Source: Chamaecrista fasciculata (taxonomy: Eukaryota; Streptophyta; Magnoliopsida; Fabales; Fabaceae). From it: a DNA stretch of 64,000 nt. The position numbers and the translations under genes were made by a program. The stretch spans positions 174,729-238,728 of the forward strand of contig QANZ01049214.1 in assembly GCA_003254925.1 (NCBI GenBank). The letters run 5' to 3'. This document shows, piece by piece, positions 33,394 through 47,000 of this stretch (position 1 is its first letter; every line of letters begins with the position of its first letter). The notes beneath the pieces were generated by a model. That model saw nothing but the letters and a program-made list of their open reading frames with translations. It made no database searches and had not been told where the DNA came from.

Positions 33394-34486
33394 TCAATTT
33401 TCACAATCTCCTTCTTTTAATTATTAGTATCCGTTAACCTCATATCTTAAGCTGACACGTGCGGTTCATTAGAGTCCCTGAACAAATAGTTTATATGATA
33501 CAAGTCTTAAATTTTTAAATTGAACTATGATTTGATATAAAGAATTTAATTCATTATACGTTTCCTTTTAAAATATAATAATTTTGTTACCATAAAAAAT
33601 ATAATAATTTTTGCGGCCTGCATGTAATAAGATATTATAAAACTATTATAAGTATAATTATATATATATATATATTTCTAAAAAAATAATACAGATGAAC
33701 AGAAAGAGAAATTCTCAAAAATTAAAGATCGATCCAATATAAATTAAATCTGCCAATAATAGAAAATTTAAACATAATAAATAGAAGATTATATTATCTT
33801 GGCGTGAAAGAAGGACAAAATGTGGTTAAGGGTCACTGTTTTATCCGCTACGAAAGAGAAAGGAAGCCATGGAGGGATTAGTGAATTTGATTTTGATGTA
33901 CCTACAAATATATCTATACAGGCTATATATATATATATATATATGTATATATTTGTGTGTGTGGATAAAAGTTTACGCGAAAAGCTTGCATATGTATATT
34001 TAGATAAGCTCAACATATATAATATAGTAATTAAGTCAAATCTTTGACCCTGTGTCTCTTAATTTCTTTTAAGAAATTTGAAAGGTTGGTTCGTTTCATT
34101 TTAAGTTTATATAATATGCATTTTTGCACATCGATCTCTATTCTTAAAAAGCTCGAATGTTTTCCGTTTGTGTCTATTCATTATATATATATATATATAT
34201 ATATATATGAATGCATATATAATTGTGTCTATTTTATATTCGGCAAATTGGGTAGAAAAAAGTTGTCGATATATATTGATCGTACGTATGTATATATGTT
34301 TATGCTGATATTCTCTGATTTGGAAATTGTTTTAAAATTATAGTACCGATTATCAATATGTCATTTTCTTGAGTTATATAAATAACTATAATATTAAAGT
34401 CTGTGTTAAATAATCTGAGTTTTAGTTTACAATTATTTAAATGATAATTATCGTACGTGCAAGTGAATTGCTCGAGAACAGAGTTG
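32285..34486. other. Gene-free AT-rich DNA
   Basis: No gene recognised. AT microsatellites lie at about 33371-33392, 33658-33676 and 33926-33945. A minus-strand B-box-like phrase near 32470-32490 (GATTCAAACCCCACAC on +) may be an old SINE. Otherwise nothing is seen. Confidence 0.4.
34182..34208. repeat. (AT)n microsatellite
   Basis: An uninterrupted AT run of about 27 bp. Confidence 0.9.
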
Positions 34487-34672
34487 CATTGAGCTTGATT
34501 GGTCTAATTGTTAGCTCACTAAGTCGTTTAAGCAAATGTCGGGGGTTCGAATCCCGCTTTGTGTATGCAGCAACCAATTAACCAACGACAAATCCTTAAA
34601 TGGAGCTCAGATTTGCGGAAAATTAATCTTTAACTTATTAGATTGGGGGATACGTTGGGCGAAAAAAAAAAA
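34487..34672 (+). mobile_element. tRNA-derived SINE, second family
   Basis: An A-box-like TTGGTCTAATTGTTAGCTC is followed about 40 bp on by a good B box GGGGTTCGAATCCCGC, then a tRNA-unrelated body and a terminal A-run (34662-34672). The body differs from the SINEs at 41514 and 55898. No TSD was resolved. Confidence 0.6.
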
Positions 34673-35205
34673 GATAAATTACAGGATTCGTTAGAATATA
34701 AATGGATATGACATATATATGATTTTGGTCTTAATTAGTTATTAAAAAATGTGAAAAAATCGATATTCAAAGATGTTATTTAATTAGAAAATTAATTAAA
34801 ACTTTGACTTAAAAGTCCTTAAAAGCCATAACACTGGTCTCCTGGTACGTGATTCAAATAATGAGTCGCTTCAACATTCTATAAGGTCGACATTTGTATT
34901 GATGTTAATTAATTACATACTTTATTAAAGATGCTTTTTTTCCTTTGCTAATTGTCTTTTTTTTCTTATGTGTACATTCTTTTAGTTTATTTTGATATTA
35001 ATAATCACCATATAAATTAGCTTCGTTTTTCCTAATAAATAAAATTTTACACGGATGTTAAGTGTCTCTTGCATGCATCATTGCATACATCATATATTTA
35101 TCTATATATACTTATTATTTTTGTTTTTTTTGCTGAAAACTATACCTACAATTGATTTTCTGAATCCATCACAATTACAAATCACTTCTACAATTTACTG
35201 GAAAT

Positions 35206-35372
35206 GGACCCTCTAGAGTTCCTTTCTCTAGAGTTCTTGTGGAGTATGAGAGAGAAAGGAAGAGAAAATATTATTTTACATATTTTTATTTCATGAATTA
35301 CATATTTTCTCTCTCTTCTTCCTCTCTCTCTAACTTCACAAGAACTCTAGAGAAAAAAATTATAGAGGATCC
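35206..35372. mobile_element. Short hairpin MITE
   Basis: About 167 bp. TTCTCTAGAGTTCTTGTG (near 35224) has an exact reverse complement CACAAGAACTCTAGAGAA (near 35336). The outer ends GGACCCTCTA and TAGAGGATCC also pair imperfectly. The TSD is uncertain. Confidence 0.6.
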
Positions 35373-35804
35373 AAATCCCAATTTATTATGGTAAGAGATG
35401 CAAGAAAAAATTAATATACTTCTTTGAAAGATAGCATATTTTCAATGAAAAAAGAAATCATATAATACCACCTACCTTTGTCACTTTCACTTTTAGAAGA
35501 TAAAGTTCCAAACTTTTGAAACTCTTGTGTGTTCTTCAAGTTGAATTTTGTGTGTATAATATAATAATCTTTTCCTATATGCTATTATAAAATATTCAAA
35601 ACTTTACATGCATATATAGAAGATTATATATATCTTTACGTACCTTATTTAGACGAACACAAACATAATATAAATTTAATATATTTTTTCGCAAAATATC
35701 AAACATTTAATCAATAAAAAGATTTAAGGCACTATAAAATAATGAAATCTAATATATTACACCAATAATTATATAGATAAACAAAAAAAATCCTATAATT
35801 TAAC

Positions 35805-35830
35805 ATAATAATAATAATAATAATAATAAT
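35805..35830. repeat. (AAT)n microsatellite
   Basis: About eight copies of a TAA/AAT trinucleotide in a row. Confidence 0.9.
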
Positions 35831-36335
35831 ATACGTCGATGATATAGATATTGAAAAGATCAAAGATATATAGAAGTTCAGTGATAACTAGTTTGACTTA
35901 ATATTTTGATAATGTAATCAAGGTTTAATTTTTATAAAGTGAAACCCTTTGAAGTTTGAGCTTAATTAATCTAAGTTAACTTAATTAATGGACAACGATA
36001 CTTTGACATATAAATTACAAATAGTAAGGTGTAAGAACTAAGGGTATCATGGAATATGCTTCTCGTTTTTCGGTTCATGTATAATCATGCATGAAAAGGA
36101 AAGAAAAACTAATGGATAAATAAAAGGCCAATTTGGTATTTGCATGTGTTACGGAATTGAATTTATATATCTTAAAAATGTCAAAATATTAAAAAAAATA
36201 CAAAAACGTTTTAAAAAATTAAATAGATAATATTTTTGTTTTGCCAAAGATTATAAAATAATATGGTTAACACTTAGCAGTGAGAAGTTAAATATAAGTT
36301 GTTATATGGACTATTGGCAACTAAAGTTATGGATT

Positions 36336-39199
36336 TTTTTTGGGTTTGAAATGATACTTCAACAAACAAAAGCCCAGTCAAGGCGGGCCGAAAACAAGAG
36401 AGAAAACACACAAAGTCTCGGTGCGGGAGAGACTACAAAAACCAGCAAAGAGAACAAAACAGGAAAGAAAAGGCAACAATAAAACCAACAAAGAAAGCCA
36501 AAACAAAAAAGCTAAACCGAGAAAAACTGAAGTCAGCCAATTCCACTCTTATCCACAGCAGTATCAATAGAGATAATGGCAAGGAAGGAGAATGGGGGCC
36601 CAAGCGCTCACTCAAAATGACACATCCCCTTTAAAGCATACTTGGCCAACCAATCGGCGGCCTTGTTAGAAGACCTACTAGCCCACAACACCTTACTCAA
36701 AAGAATGCTATTCAGCAAAAATTTGATATCATTGATCATAGGAATGCACCTCCAGTCCACAACTGAAGAGGGAAAGTTCACAGCATTAACCAGACTTTCA
36801 CAATCCGTTTCAAAATGAACTTTGGAGAGAGAGATCCAAAGACATTTGCACAACTTTCTTTAAGGCTAAGGCTTCAGCAACAAGAGCCGAAGAAGCAGCA
36901 ACAACAATACTAGATGAATCAATAAGATAACCGGCATAGTCTCTAAAAACAATACCCACACCTACCTTGTTAACATCCTTAATGAAGGCACCATCCATGT
37001 TTACTTTAACAAAGTCCTAAGGTGGAGGCTTCCAAAATTGCACAACCTTCTCAGAGGTAACAGTATCAATCAAAGCATGAGACCATTCATTTGCAGTCCA
37101 AAATTCATTAACAGTTGCAAAGGCCTTATCAATAGTAATCACAGGATTCAAAATATGATTTTCAAAGACTAAGGCACATATGTCTTTCCATATATACCAA
37201 CAACGCATAGCTAAAATAGCCAACTTAAAACTATCAAAGTTCATATCAGAAACTAAACTAGAAAACCAAGCATCCATTCTAGTTATTTTGTACTTGTCAA
37301 CCTTAAAAGTAAAGGGACTGCAAAAACCAAACCTGGGAAACCCAGTCATAGAGAAGGAACAAATGCTCATGAGATTCAACTTCAGAGAGGCAACAGGGGC
37401 AAGTAGGCAAAGTAGCGCATTTCCTCTTCCAAAGGTTTTCCTTAGTAGCAAGAGCTCCCGAGCACATGCACCAAATAAAGTGTTTGATTTTCGAAGGGAT
37501 TTTAAGCTTCCACACAGCATTCCATAGAGTTAGGCATAGAAGTGGAAGAGCAAGGCTTATCTTGAGAAGTCAAGCCCTTTTTTCCATAGCAGATTTATAT
37601 TCCATCTTCACAGAGTACTTTTCATCACTAGAATCAGCTCAAATTAGCTTGTCATCACAAAAAACTTGAGATATAGGGATTCTTCTGATAGCATCAATCT
37701 CATCCTTAGTCAGTCAGTGCTCCACATCAGATAAGTCCCACGTATTATTCATAATATACTCAGCCACCGAGGCATTAACAAACTCTTCATAGGGAGGAGT
37801 AGAGGTTAATTTAAAATCTTGAAGCTCAGGAATCCATAGGTCATGCCAGAAACTAATCCCCCTTCCATTACCAACACTCCAGCATAGATTATCAACAAGA
37901 AGTTGTCTACCTTCCAAGATACTCGACCAGGCCCAAGAGGCCCTGGCTCCCCTATCCGCTTTCAAGAAATCAGTGTTTGGAAAATAGACTCCCTTAAGAA
38001 TTTGGACCCATAAGTCATTTGGATTATTCAAGATCCTCCAACATTGCTTGACAAGAAGAGAAAGATTAAAATTCATGAAATCTTTGAAACCCATGCCTCC
38101 TTCATTCTTAGCCAAAGATAGTTTATTCCAGGACACCCAATGAATCCTCCCCTCTTCATTTTTTTGTCCCCACCAGAAATTTGAAATGATACTATCCAGT
38201 TCACTACAAGCTTTCTTAGGGAATTTAAAACATGACATAAAGAAAGTAGGAATAGCATTTGCAACCGATTTGATGAGAATTTCTCTACCCCCATGAGATA
38301 AAAGAGAATGCTTCCAACTTTGAATTTTACTTTTCACCTTGTCCCTAACAAAAGCCAAAGCTTCACATCTAGACCTCCCCAGAGGATAGGTAAGCCCAAA
38401 TATTTACCTGGAGAGTCAGCAACAACAATTCCCAAAGCATTGCAATAGTTTAGTCTCAATTCCTCAAGAGTGTTATTAGTAAAGAAGAGACAAGACTTTT
38501 TTAAATTCACCAGTTGGCCCGAAGCTGCACAGTATTGATCAAGCACGTCCCTCAGCTTCATACAATTATTCTTTTCAGGTTTGATAAAAACACAGAGTCG
38601 ACCGCAAAGAAACAATGTGTCAAGATAGGGCAAGATCTAGCAAGTTTTATACCCTTCAACTGCCCCTCCTCAGAGAGGTCATTCACCATTTTAGAGAGAA
38701 CATTCACAACCAAAATGAACAAATAAGGTGACAAAGGGTCCCCTTGCCTCAAGCCTCTTTTTAGATTGATTCTAGCAATAGATTTGCCATAAAGGAGCAC
38801 ATCAAACTTCACCGAGGATATACACCTCATAATCCTATTCACCCAAACGCTGTCAAAACCAAGCTTCATAAGCAGCTTTTCAAGGAAGTCCCATTTAACC
38901 TTATCATAAGCTTTATTCATGTCTAGTTTGATTGCCATCTCGAACTTTCTTCCATGCGCTCTACTCTTAAGATAGTGAAACGCCTCATGCATCACCAAAA
39001 TATTATCATGAATTTGCCTACCATGGACAAAAACCCCTTTGGTTCTCACTAACAATCAGAGGCATCAGAGGCTTCAATCTGTTTGTAATCACCTTTGAAA
39101 TGATCTTGTAAGAGAAATCGCAAAGGCTTATAGGTCTAAAATGGCCAACCTCCTCTCGACAGTCAATCTTAGGATTCATCACCAAATTAGCTTATAGGT
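36336..39199 (-). pseudogene. 5'-truncated LINE with 15-bp TSD, mutated RT
   Basis: The insertion is bounded by the perfect 15-bp repeat CTAAAGTTATGGATT (36321-36335 and 39200-39214), with an A-tail on the minus strand at its left side. Minus-strand ORF2 pieces in order: RT palm (HFRPISLCDFSYKIISKVIT, KLDMNKAYDKVKWDFLEKLL, LKRGLRQGDPLSPYLFIL), RT thumb (SPGKYLGLPILWGG, IQSWKHSLLSHGGREILIKS, FWWGQKNEEGRIHWVSW), zf-RVT (LKIPSKIKHFIWCM, CPCC...HLFLL) and an RNase H fold (MDGAFIKDVNKVGVGIVFRD, VHFETDCESLVNAV, KAADWLAKYA). The FADD box reads FFAVDS, so one catalytic Asp is replaced by Val. Several frameshifts (38633, 38358, 37520, 36853) and stops make it dead. The endonuclease domain is missing. 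Confidence 0.92.
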
Positions 39200-39214
39200 C
39201 TAAAGTTATGGATT

Positions 39215-40203
39215 GATGAAAGTAGAGTTATCAAAATGAAAATTAATTGGGTTTGGTCATTTAAAACCTATCAATTTAGTGAATTAAGTTTGGATTATTT
39301 CAACCTATATATTCCTAAATTTTTTGTTTGATGACTCACTTAACTCACCAATTTGACAATTCAATCCGCGTAATTCATGTATTAGTCTATTTATTATTTT
39401 TATATTTTAAATAACTAACATAAATTGATTTATTTATCTAAAAAGAACTTATTATAGTTTATTAGACTTTAATTTCGTATGTGCATATTTCATATTTGTA
39501 TATTTATACTTACATATATTTTTATTTAAGCAGAGCACTAATTTTCGTCCCTAAACTTTACACAAATTATTAATTTTGTCCTTAATCTATTTTTACGATT
39601 AATTTGACCCCGAACTTGTTGCCATATGTCGTTGAATATAGTTATAATGACTCTAATTAGTTCAATAAAATCAATTCTAATCTATTATTAGTTAAATTAT
39701 ATGATTAATAAAATATACACGTTTTATCTTAACATATCTAAAGATTCTGTACTTATATATATACAACTTACAAGCAGGGACGGAGCTAGGGTGCCAGTGG
39801 GGCCCCCCCCCCCAAAAAAAAAATTTTGCTAATATATATAAACTATAACCATGATTTACTAAAGTCTAACCCATAACCTAGTGGAAATGTTTTTGGCCCC
39901 CCAATCGTTGGCATGGGTTCGAACCTCAGCAACTACAGCTCCTAATTTCAATACTTCATTTACTTTTTTGGTGGCTGAAACTACATTTGTTCTCTCTTAT
40001 TATTTTTTCAATTTGGTCCATTTTATTTCATTTCTTCTACATTTTTTCAATTTTTTTAAAACCTCCTCTCATTTAATTTTTTCTACCTCACTGATTTTTT
40101 CTAGCTAAAGTCACATTTTGGTCCATCACATCTTTTATTTTTCTCAATTTGGTCCATCTTATTTAATCTTAATATATTTAAACATTCTAATTTTCTAAAA
40201 AAA
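39215..40203. other. Gene-free DNA before the assembly gap
   Basis: No gene. At 39775 the hAT-type terminus CAGGGACGGAGCTAGGGTGC appears, followed by a C-run (39804-39813). Its partner end may be inside or beyond the gap. A tRNA-B-box-like GGGTTCGAACCTC lies at 39915. Confidence 0.4.
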
Positions 40204-41062
40204 NNNNNNNNNNNNNNNNNNNNNNNNNNNNNNNNNNNNNNNNNNNNNNNNNNNNNNNNNNNNNNNNNNNNNNNNNNNNNNNNNNNNNNNNNNNNNNNNN
40301 NNNNNNNNNNNNNNNNNNNNNNNNNNNNNNNNNNNNNNNNNNNNNNNNNNNNNNNNNNNNNNNNNNNNNNNNNNNNNNNNNNNNNNNNNNNNNNNNNNNN
40401 NNNNNNNNNNNNNNNNNNNNNNNNNNNNNNNNNNNNNNNNNNNNNNNNNNNNNNNNNNNNNNNNNNNNNNNNNNNNNNNNNNNNNNNNNNNNNNNNNNNN
40501 NNNNNNNNNNNNNNNNNNNNNNNNNNNNNNNNNNNNNNNNNNNNNNNNNNNNNNNNNNNNNNNNNNNNNNNNNNNNNNNNNNNNNNNNNNNNNNNNNNNN
40601 NNNNNNNNNNNNNNNNNNNNNNNNNNNNNNNNNNNNNNNNNNNNNNNNNNNNNNNNNNNNNNNNNNNNNNNNNNNNNNNNNNNNNNNNNNNNNNNNNNNN
40701 NNNNNNNNNNNNNNNNNNNNNNNNNNNNNNNNNNNNNNNNNNNNNNNNNNNNNNNNNNNNNNNNNNNNNNNNNNNNNNNNNNNNNNNNNNNNNNNNNNNN
40801 NNNNNNNNNNNNNNNNNNNNNNNNNNNNNNNNNNNNNNNNNNNNNNNNNNNNNNNNNNNNNNNNNNNNNNNNNNNNNNNNNNNNNNNNNNNNNNNNNNNN
40901 NNNNNNNNNNNNNNNNNNNNNNNNNNNNNNNNNNNNNNNNNNNNNNNNNNNNNNNNNNNNNNNNNNNNNNNNNNNNNNNNNNNNNNNNNNNNNNNNNNNN
41001 NNNNNNNNNNNNNNNNNNNNNNNNNNNNNNNNNNNNNNNNNNNNNNNNNNNNNNNNNNNNNN
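40204..41062. other. Assembly gap (859 N)
   Basis: The sequence is undetermined here. The gap sits in repeat-rich DNA, so an unassembled repeat is likely. Confidence 0.99.
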
Positions 41063-41208
41063 AAATAATTAAATATTCATAATTTTTAATGAAAAATTTA
41101 AAAATTACAAGTTTTATTCATAATATATGTCATATGTATTATTATTTTCTCTTATATGTCATGTTAAAGTCACAAAAAATTGATTTATATTTTAAAATTT
41201 ATGAATAT

Positions 41209-41270
41209 GTGTCGTGTCGGTGTCGTATGGGTGTCGGACACTGACACGTGTCTGACACGGCGACACACCC
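41209..41270. repeat. GC-rich GTGTCGG palindrome
   Basis: Direct GTGTCG units (41209-41235) lead into the near-palindrome TGTCGGACACTGACACGTGT and GTCTGACACGGCGACACA. The block is GC-rich in an AT-rich setting. Such GTGTCGGACAC blocks are known in plant transposons; the family is not assigned. Confidence 0.5.
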
Positions 41271-41513
41271 TCAAAATGAATTGTCCATGCTTCTTAGTAT
41301 ATAACTAAAGTAAAACGAAAAATAAAATTGACTAAATTATAAAACGTTGAAACAAAATTCACCGTAAAAGAAAATAGAAAATAAAATTGATAATTAATAT
41401 AAAATTTGAGAATGTAATTAATATTTTTACCTTTATTATATGAGTTTAAGACAATGTCTACCGTGAATAGGTACTGATGAATCATATTGATAATCAAAAT
41501 ATACTCTGAATTG

Positions 41514-41718
41514 CCAATAAAGGTTGGCTCAGTTGGTAAGGAGTCAACTCATAACCCACGAGGTCGTGAGTTTGAATCCCACTGCCGATGTGAGGGCCTT
41601 GTTGGTAAGCGATCTGTAAATATCTCTGTAAGCACTTATAGAGCCTTGAGGCCTGCTCTGGCCTTGGTGAATCCCCGGGGCCCAACTCACCTAAACTTTT
41701 TTTATACAAAAAAAAGAA
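41514..41718 (+). mobile_element. tRNA-derived SINE, copy 1, 17-bp TSD
   Basis: A 205-bp unit. The tRNA-like head has TGGCTCAGTTGGTAAGGAG (A box) and GTGAGTTTGAATCCCACT (B box). The body has GTGAGGGCCTTGTTGGTAAG and GCCTTGAGGCCTGCTCTG, and the tail is T/A-rich. It is flanked by AAATATACTCTGAATTG / AAATATACTCCGAATTG (41497-41513 and 41719-41735, one mismatch). It is the same family as 55898-56103. Confidence 0.9.
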
Positions 41719-41735
41719 AAATATACTCCGAATTG

Positions 41736-43847
41736 AATTTTTTTACGTGGGTCTAAATAATTAATGTCTAATGTGAATAGTTCACGATGAATCATATTAG
41801 AGTTAAGAATCGCCTTATAATAATTCATATTCGTTTTTTTAATTTTTGATACCTTCTTTTTATGAGTTGTATTTTTTGTACTTAAAAACATAAAAGTAAT
41901 TTATACTTAATAGGAATAATTATATTCCCAATATCTCTAATTCAAATTCTTACTTTAAGTAGTTACCCAGAAAACTTACTTAAGTGATATCTAATCGCTT
42001 ATCATTTGAATCATATTAATTTTTTTTTGGTCCGAACAACACTTTGTTAATGGAATATCGATTTTTGGTGAGAACACAAAAATTATGTATTTTTCGATCA
42101 TAGGGTTAAAAAGTAAATTTAATCAAATTTTAAAATTTATCCTTTTGTGTCTATTTTTTAATTTAGCTCCAATTGTTATCACTTCTTTTTCGCTTTAAAA
42201 CTAAGTATTATGGATATACAAATTTTAACTAATATAATAATGATGAAATGTTGGTTATATCAGAACTAATATTTATACACTTTCAAACACTAACTTTTTT
42301 TTTTTTGATAATAACTTTTAAACACTAACTGTGTAACTGTGTTGCATGCATTTTCAATTATCATCGTATCACGCTACAGAATCTCAAATGAAAGCAAAAG
42401 ACAAATCATGTGATATAATTAAATATCAATATATATATATATATATATAGAGGATGGATGTAATACTAAGGTATATATAGTAAATATTCCAGGAAGTTCA
42501 TAGAATCATATATATCATTCTAGTAATTAGAAAAGAAATAATATAATTAATTATATAAAGCAATAAAAATATCATTATATAAAACAAAAATAATATACTT
42601 AATTTTGCCTGAGACATGTTTTTTTTTTTTCTGTTTTTTGAGGTTTAAATATTTATTATCTATACTTATACCACTGATCCGCGATAACCTTAATTTTTTT
42701 GTAGCATGCATATTATTCTGGTACACATAAATTACAATAATAATTATGAATTATTGAAGATCTCTCACAGTACATATAATCTAGTGGCTTGTAATATCTC
42801 ACGTGAACTCATAAATTACTCCCGACAAAACTCCACCTCCAAGGCTCCAACCATAGATTTTTTAATAGATGATTAAAATTATTAACTTTTTTAAGATTTA
42901 GATGATATTTTTTTATGGATAGTTAAAGACTAGTTTATTTATTTATTTTTGTTAAGCATAGAGATCATTGAAATAAATTTGATCTTTGTTAACTTTTAGA
43001 GTTTTAGATCTACTCATGAGTAAATCATATTGAGTCATGGGATGACTCGTTAAAAAAATCTTAGAGAGACAAAGAGAACAACATTAAAATGACTTCAATC
43101 GGAGGCCAGATGCATCTTAACGCATTGCCCAAAGAAGATGCGGTGAGATGGATTTGGCGCCGCACACCTTCTATATGTTGGAAACTTGGGGCTTTTTGTT
43201 AGGAGAATCCTCACTAGTATTTTTTTCTCTTGAGGTTCTACTTTCATGATCAATCTTGGTCCTTGGATCATAATTTTATTCCGCGTGGGTAAGATCCACC
43301 ACCTGGTGAATCAGAGGCACTGGCAAAACTAAAAATATTAACGATAACATCCAAGTTAACAACTTTCACATATTATTTTATTCTCTTTTGCCCAGATGTT
43401 ATTTATGTTTTGTATTTTTCAGGTTTCAAAATCCTCGAGTCAGATCTTAGGGCTCTGAGTCTGAAGTCCCACAATCTTTATTAACATTTTTTTAATATAC
43501 ATGACTCAATTTAAATTCATGATATCTTATTTCTGAAATTTTAATATACATATATACATGACCTTGTTTTTTCAGCAATTCAACTATATATTATTGGTAC
43601 TGGACTTTTGTTAATATTATTATATATTTTTTAATACAATGTAAAAGAGGATCAGAAGTGGAATCTACCGTTATATTCAGATTTTAGAAATAAAAACAAA
43701 ATAAAGTGAGCGACCCCGCTGTTCGGTGCATCGTTTCGTGCGACGTCTACTTAATTAAAAGATTAATTATAAAATAATTAATTTGAGTATATATTTGTAA
43801 TGAACTTATAAACCCTATCATCAATAACATACTTTTTTTTTTATAAA
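41736..43847. other. Gene-free AT-rich DNA
   Basis: No gene recognised. An AT microsatellite lies at about 42429-42449. A GC-richer stretch at 43080-43340 (with CTCACTAGTATTTTTTTCTC) has no coding pattern. Confidence 0.4.
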
Positions 43848-44035
43848 AAAACATCTAGGTTAGTTAAGCTCTGGTGATTCAATAAGATCAGAATATACTT
43901 TCAAATTCTATGAGAGCTTATTAAGATTTTTACATATCGTCTACCAATAAAACTCTTACATCGATATTGAGATTCGAACTCATAATCTTATAAGTTACGA
44001 GTTGACTCCTTATCAATTAGACGACATTTGTTGAC
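43848..44035 (-). mobile_element. Degenerate SINE of the 41514 family, minus strand
   Basis: On the minus strand it reads GTCGTCTAATTGATAAGGAG, TCAACTCGTAACTTATAAG, ATGAGTTCGAATCTC, then GTAAGAGTTTTATTGGTAGA and CTCTCATAGAATTTG, following the same order as the intact SINEs. It is much diverged; TSD not found. Confidence 0.6.
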
Positions 44036-47000
44036 TCAATAACATGCTTTTTGAATTAATAGAATTTTTTTTTATCATTCACACACCTAAGTGAATCATC
44101 TTATTATACTAGAGTATTATACTTGATTGTTATAAAATTAACAATAATGAATGAATAACGAATATTGAGGGAAGTCTGACACATGCATGTTCGTTTTTAT
44201 CGTTAAAATGGACTCGTGAGGGTTGGTGCACCGTTTAGTGTGTTTAAAAAGTTGGGTAAGAGGGGTAAAACAGTAAAAGTACCTATCATTGTTATGTTAT
44301 GCAGACTCACATGTGAGTCAGAAAGCAGAGAACACAAGAAAATGCATGCAGCAGTTGCAATTTGCATGTGGATTGTCTTCATTGTCAATTTTTCTTTATA
44401 AAATAATATTAAATTAATAATTCCATTTATAAAATATTTTTTATATTTAACAATTTTAAATAATCCTGAACACCCACCGGTGTTTGATACAGTAATAAAC
44501 AAGTTACGTTATATTTTAAGTTAAAAAATTTAAGTTTAAATTCTAAAGTTAATATTGTTGAGAATATTTTAACTATTTACTTTCGATTTAAAAAAATTAA
44601 TTTTTACTTAAATCGTTAAGATTTATTATTATACCAAAAAAATCATGGCCCAATATTTCGTTTTTAATAGTTTTTTTTCTCTTCTCTCTTTTAAAAGATT
44701 TGTCTTCATTTTAATAAGTTCTGATCATGTCTTTAAACTCTTAAATGGAGACATCTAAAATGAAAAATATTTTTAGATGTTGAATTAAAATATTTTTAAT
44801 TTTTTAAATATTCGTCATTTTAAAAAATGAAGACAAATAAGTTCTGATCATTTTAAAATAATTTCATTTTAAAAAATTAAAAATATTTTTAGATGTTGAA
44901 TTAAAGTATTTTTCAATTTTTAAATTGAAATTATTCATTACATCTAAAAAATTCACAACTTTCATAAATTTTGGTTCTCTAACATTTAATTATCTTTAAG
45001 TTTATTTTTCATTTTTAAATAATAAATATAAAATCCATTTGAGAAGTATATACATATTTCAAAACATAATATCTAACAATTAAAAAAAGTCCATATTATA
45101 TTTTAAATTCAAAAATTGAGAAAGAAGCATATGCAATAAAGACAAAGCATCATTGGGATTGACCACCATATTTAATTTTTATTTTCCAATTTATCTTTAT
45201 TACCCCAACGGCCATGAATAATATATACATAGATGGGGACCATTTTCTTGCTGACTTTGATTTGATTTGGTGAGTCCATATATACATGTAACCACCAAAT
45301 ATCTTTATATATATATATATACAGATATATATATATATATATTTATATAAAAAATGTAAAGCATGTGAAATCAAATCTATCTTAACAGTAATAATATGAT
45401 ATTTGAGAGGGAAAAAGAAAGAGGATCACATAGATGTAACCTAAGTAAGGGATAATGTAAAATATACACATAATCAACGTAATCTCAGGATGTAAGGTCT
45501 TCATGTCCCATAAACCATGGCTTTTCATTTTCGGCTAGAGCTCATTTTATAATTTTTTTAATTCTTAATTACCACTATCTACAAAATTATATCTTTACCC
45601 ACCAAATTCCAATATGGGTATTAATTAATTAATTAAAAAAAGATGCAACTCTAGCTATTATATACGAACAGCTTCTTATTTTTTTCCAAGAGATTATCCA
45701 TATTCTCCCTCTCCCAAATACACTATCCATGGATATCTTATATTATATGGCTCCACTCCTTTTTGGTCGTCCATGTTTAAAACTATAGTCTATGAAATTA
45801 AAAATAAGAGAAAATTTACTATTTGATCTCTTTTTCTTTACTAAGTTAACAGTTTAGTCTCTTATTTATTTTACATACAAGCAAAGCCCCTAATATATAT
45901 ATATACACATACATATAAGTTAGAGTTAGATTTTTCTTTTTTTCTTTTAATTGTAATTGTGGGTGCTATAGTGTCTTGCTTAATTATGCATCATTTCCTT
46001 GGTAAATCTTTAAAGAAATAAAAAAGTATTCCATAGATATAATAGAATGCTGGTGCTTACTTCCACCTAAATTTTCTTTACCAAAAAAAAAAAATTATAA
46101 ATTATTTATACTTTTAGTATCGATAAACTTTTTAATTATTTCCTTATTTTTAAGAAATGATTTATATTTATTTTAAATAAATTATTACTAAAAATTTTAT
46201 TAAATTAATATTGACATAATAAAATATTTTTTTATTGGAAAAAATAAAAGATTTTATATATTATATATCAATCTCAATTGTAACTCAAAACTCTCAAAAG
46301 AATTAACACAATAAAAAAAAATTTATATTTTTTTAAAAAATTAAATTATGTGGTTAACAAAATTTAAATATTAAAATAAATAGATGCAACAATTTAACCA
46401 AAAAAAAAGTGAGAAAGTTCATCAGGGAAAGCTATAGGTGCATGGGCTGGGTCCAAAGCAGTGTGGTTTCAACTTTCAAGCAGACAGTTTTTGTTTTAAA
46501 GCTGACATTTGATAATATATTTATTGACCAAAAAAAATATTATAAATATACATACATATTTTGTGGAAGAAATTATTTAGAAGAACCTTTTTCTCTTTTT
46601 TGATTCTTCTAAGTTGAAAGTCCTTTATGGAACCAAACAATGAAAGCATAACAGAATGATAGATTCTTCCCCAGAAGACAGATCTGAGAGAATCTGATAC
46701 AAGTTGAAAAAGTTTATGCAAAATATTCAATAAATAATTTGTATCATTAATCACAATTCTATTATATCATTACATATATTTGACTTAATTAACTGTGAGA
46801 CCATACAAGATTGAGTTGTAAATTAAGTGAAACTATGCAGAGATTAGAGGATTATTATATACATTACCACTAAAACTTGGTTAATTTAAATAAAGGATTT
46901 TATAGTGTTTAAGTTAATTAAAGTAGACTTATCTTAGTCTTTAAATTTGTCCATACCAACTTGAGGTTGGTCCAAAACTCCTAGTGATGTTCAGTATTAC

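Noticed and set aside
34487..34672. Possible functional tRNA gene
   Set aside because: The B box is good, but there is no matching acceptor stem, and a body plus poly(A) follows, so it was called a SINE.
44203..44502. Open frames of 61-99 codons on both strands
   Set aside because: No family resemblance, AT-rich and no intron or exon context; treated as chance.
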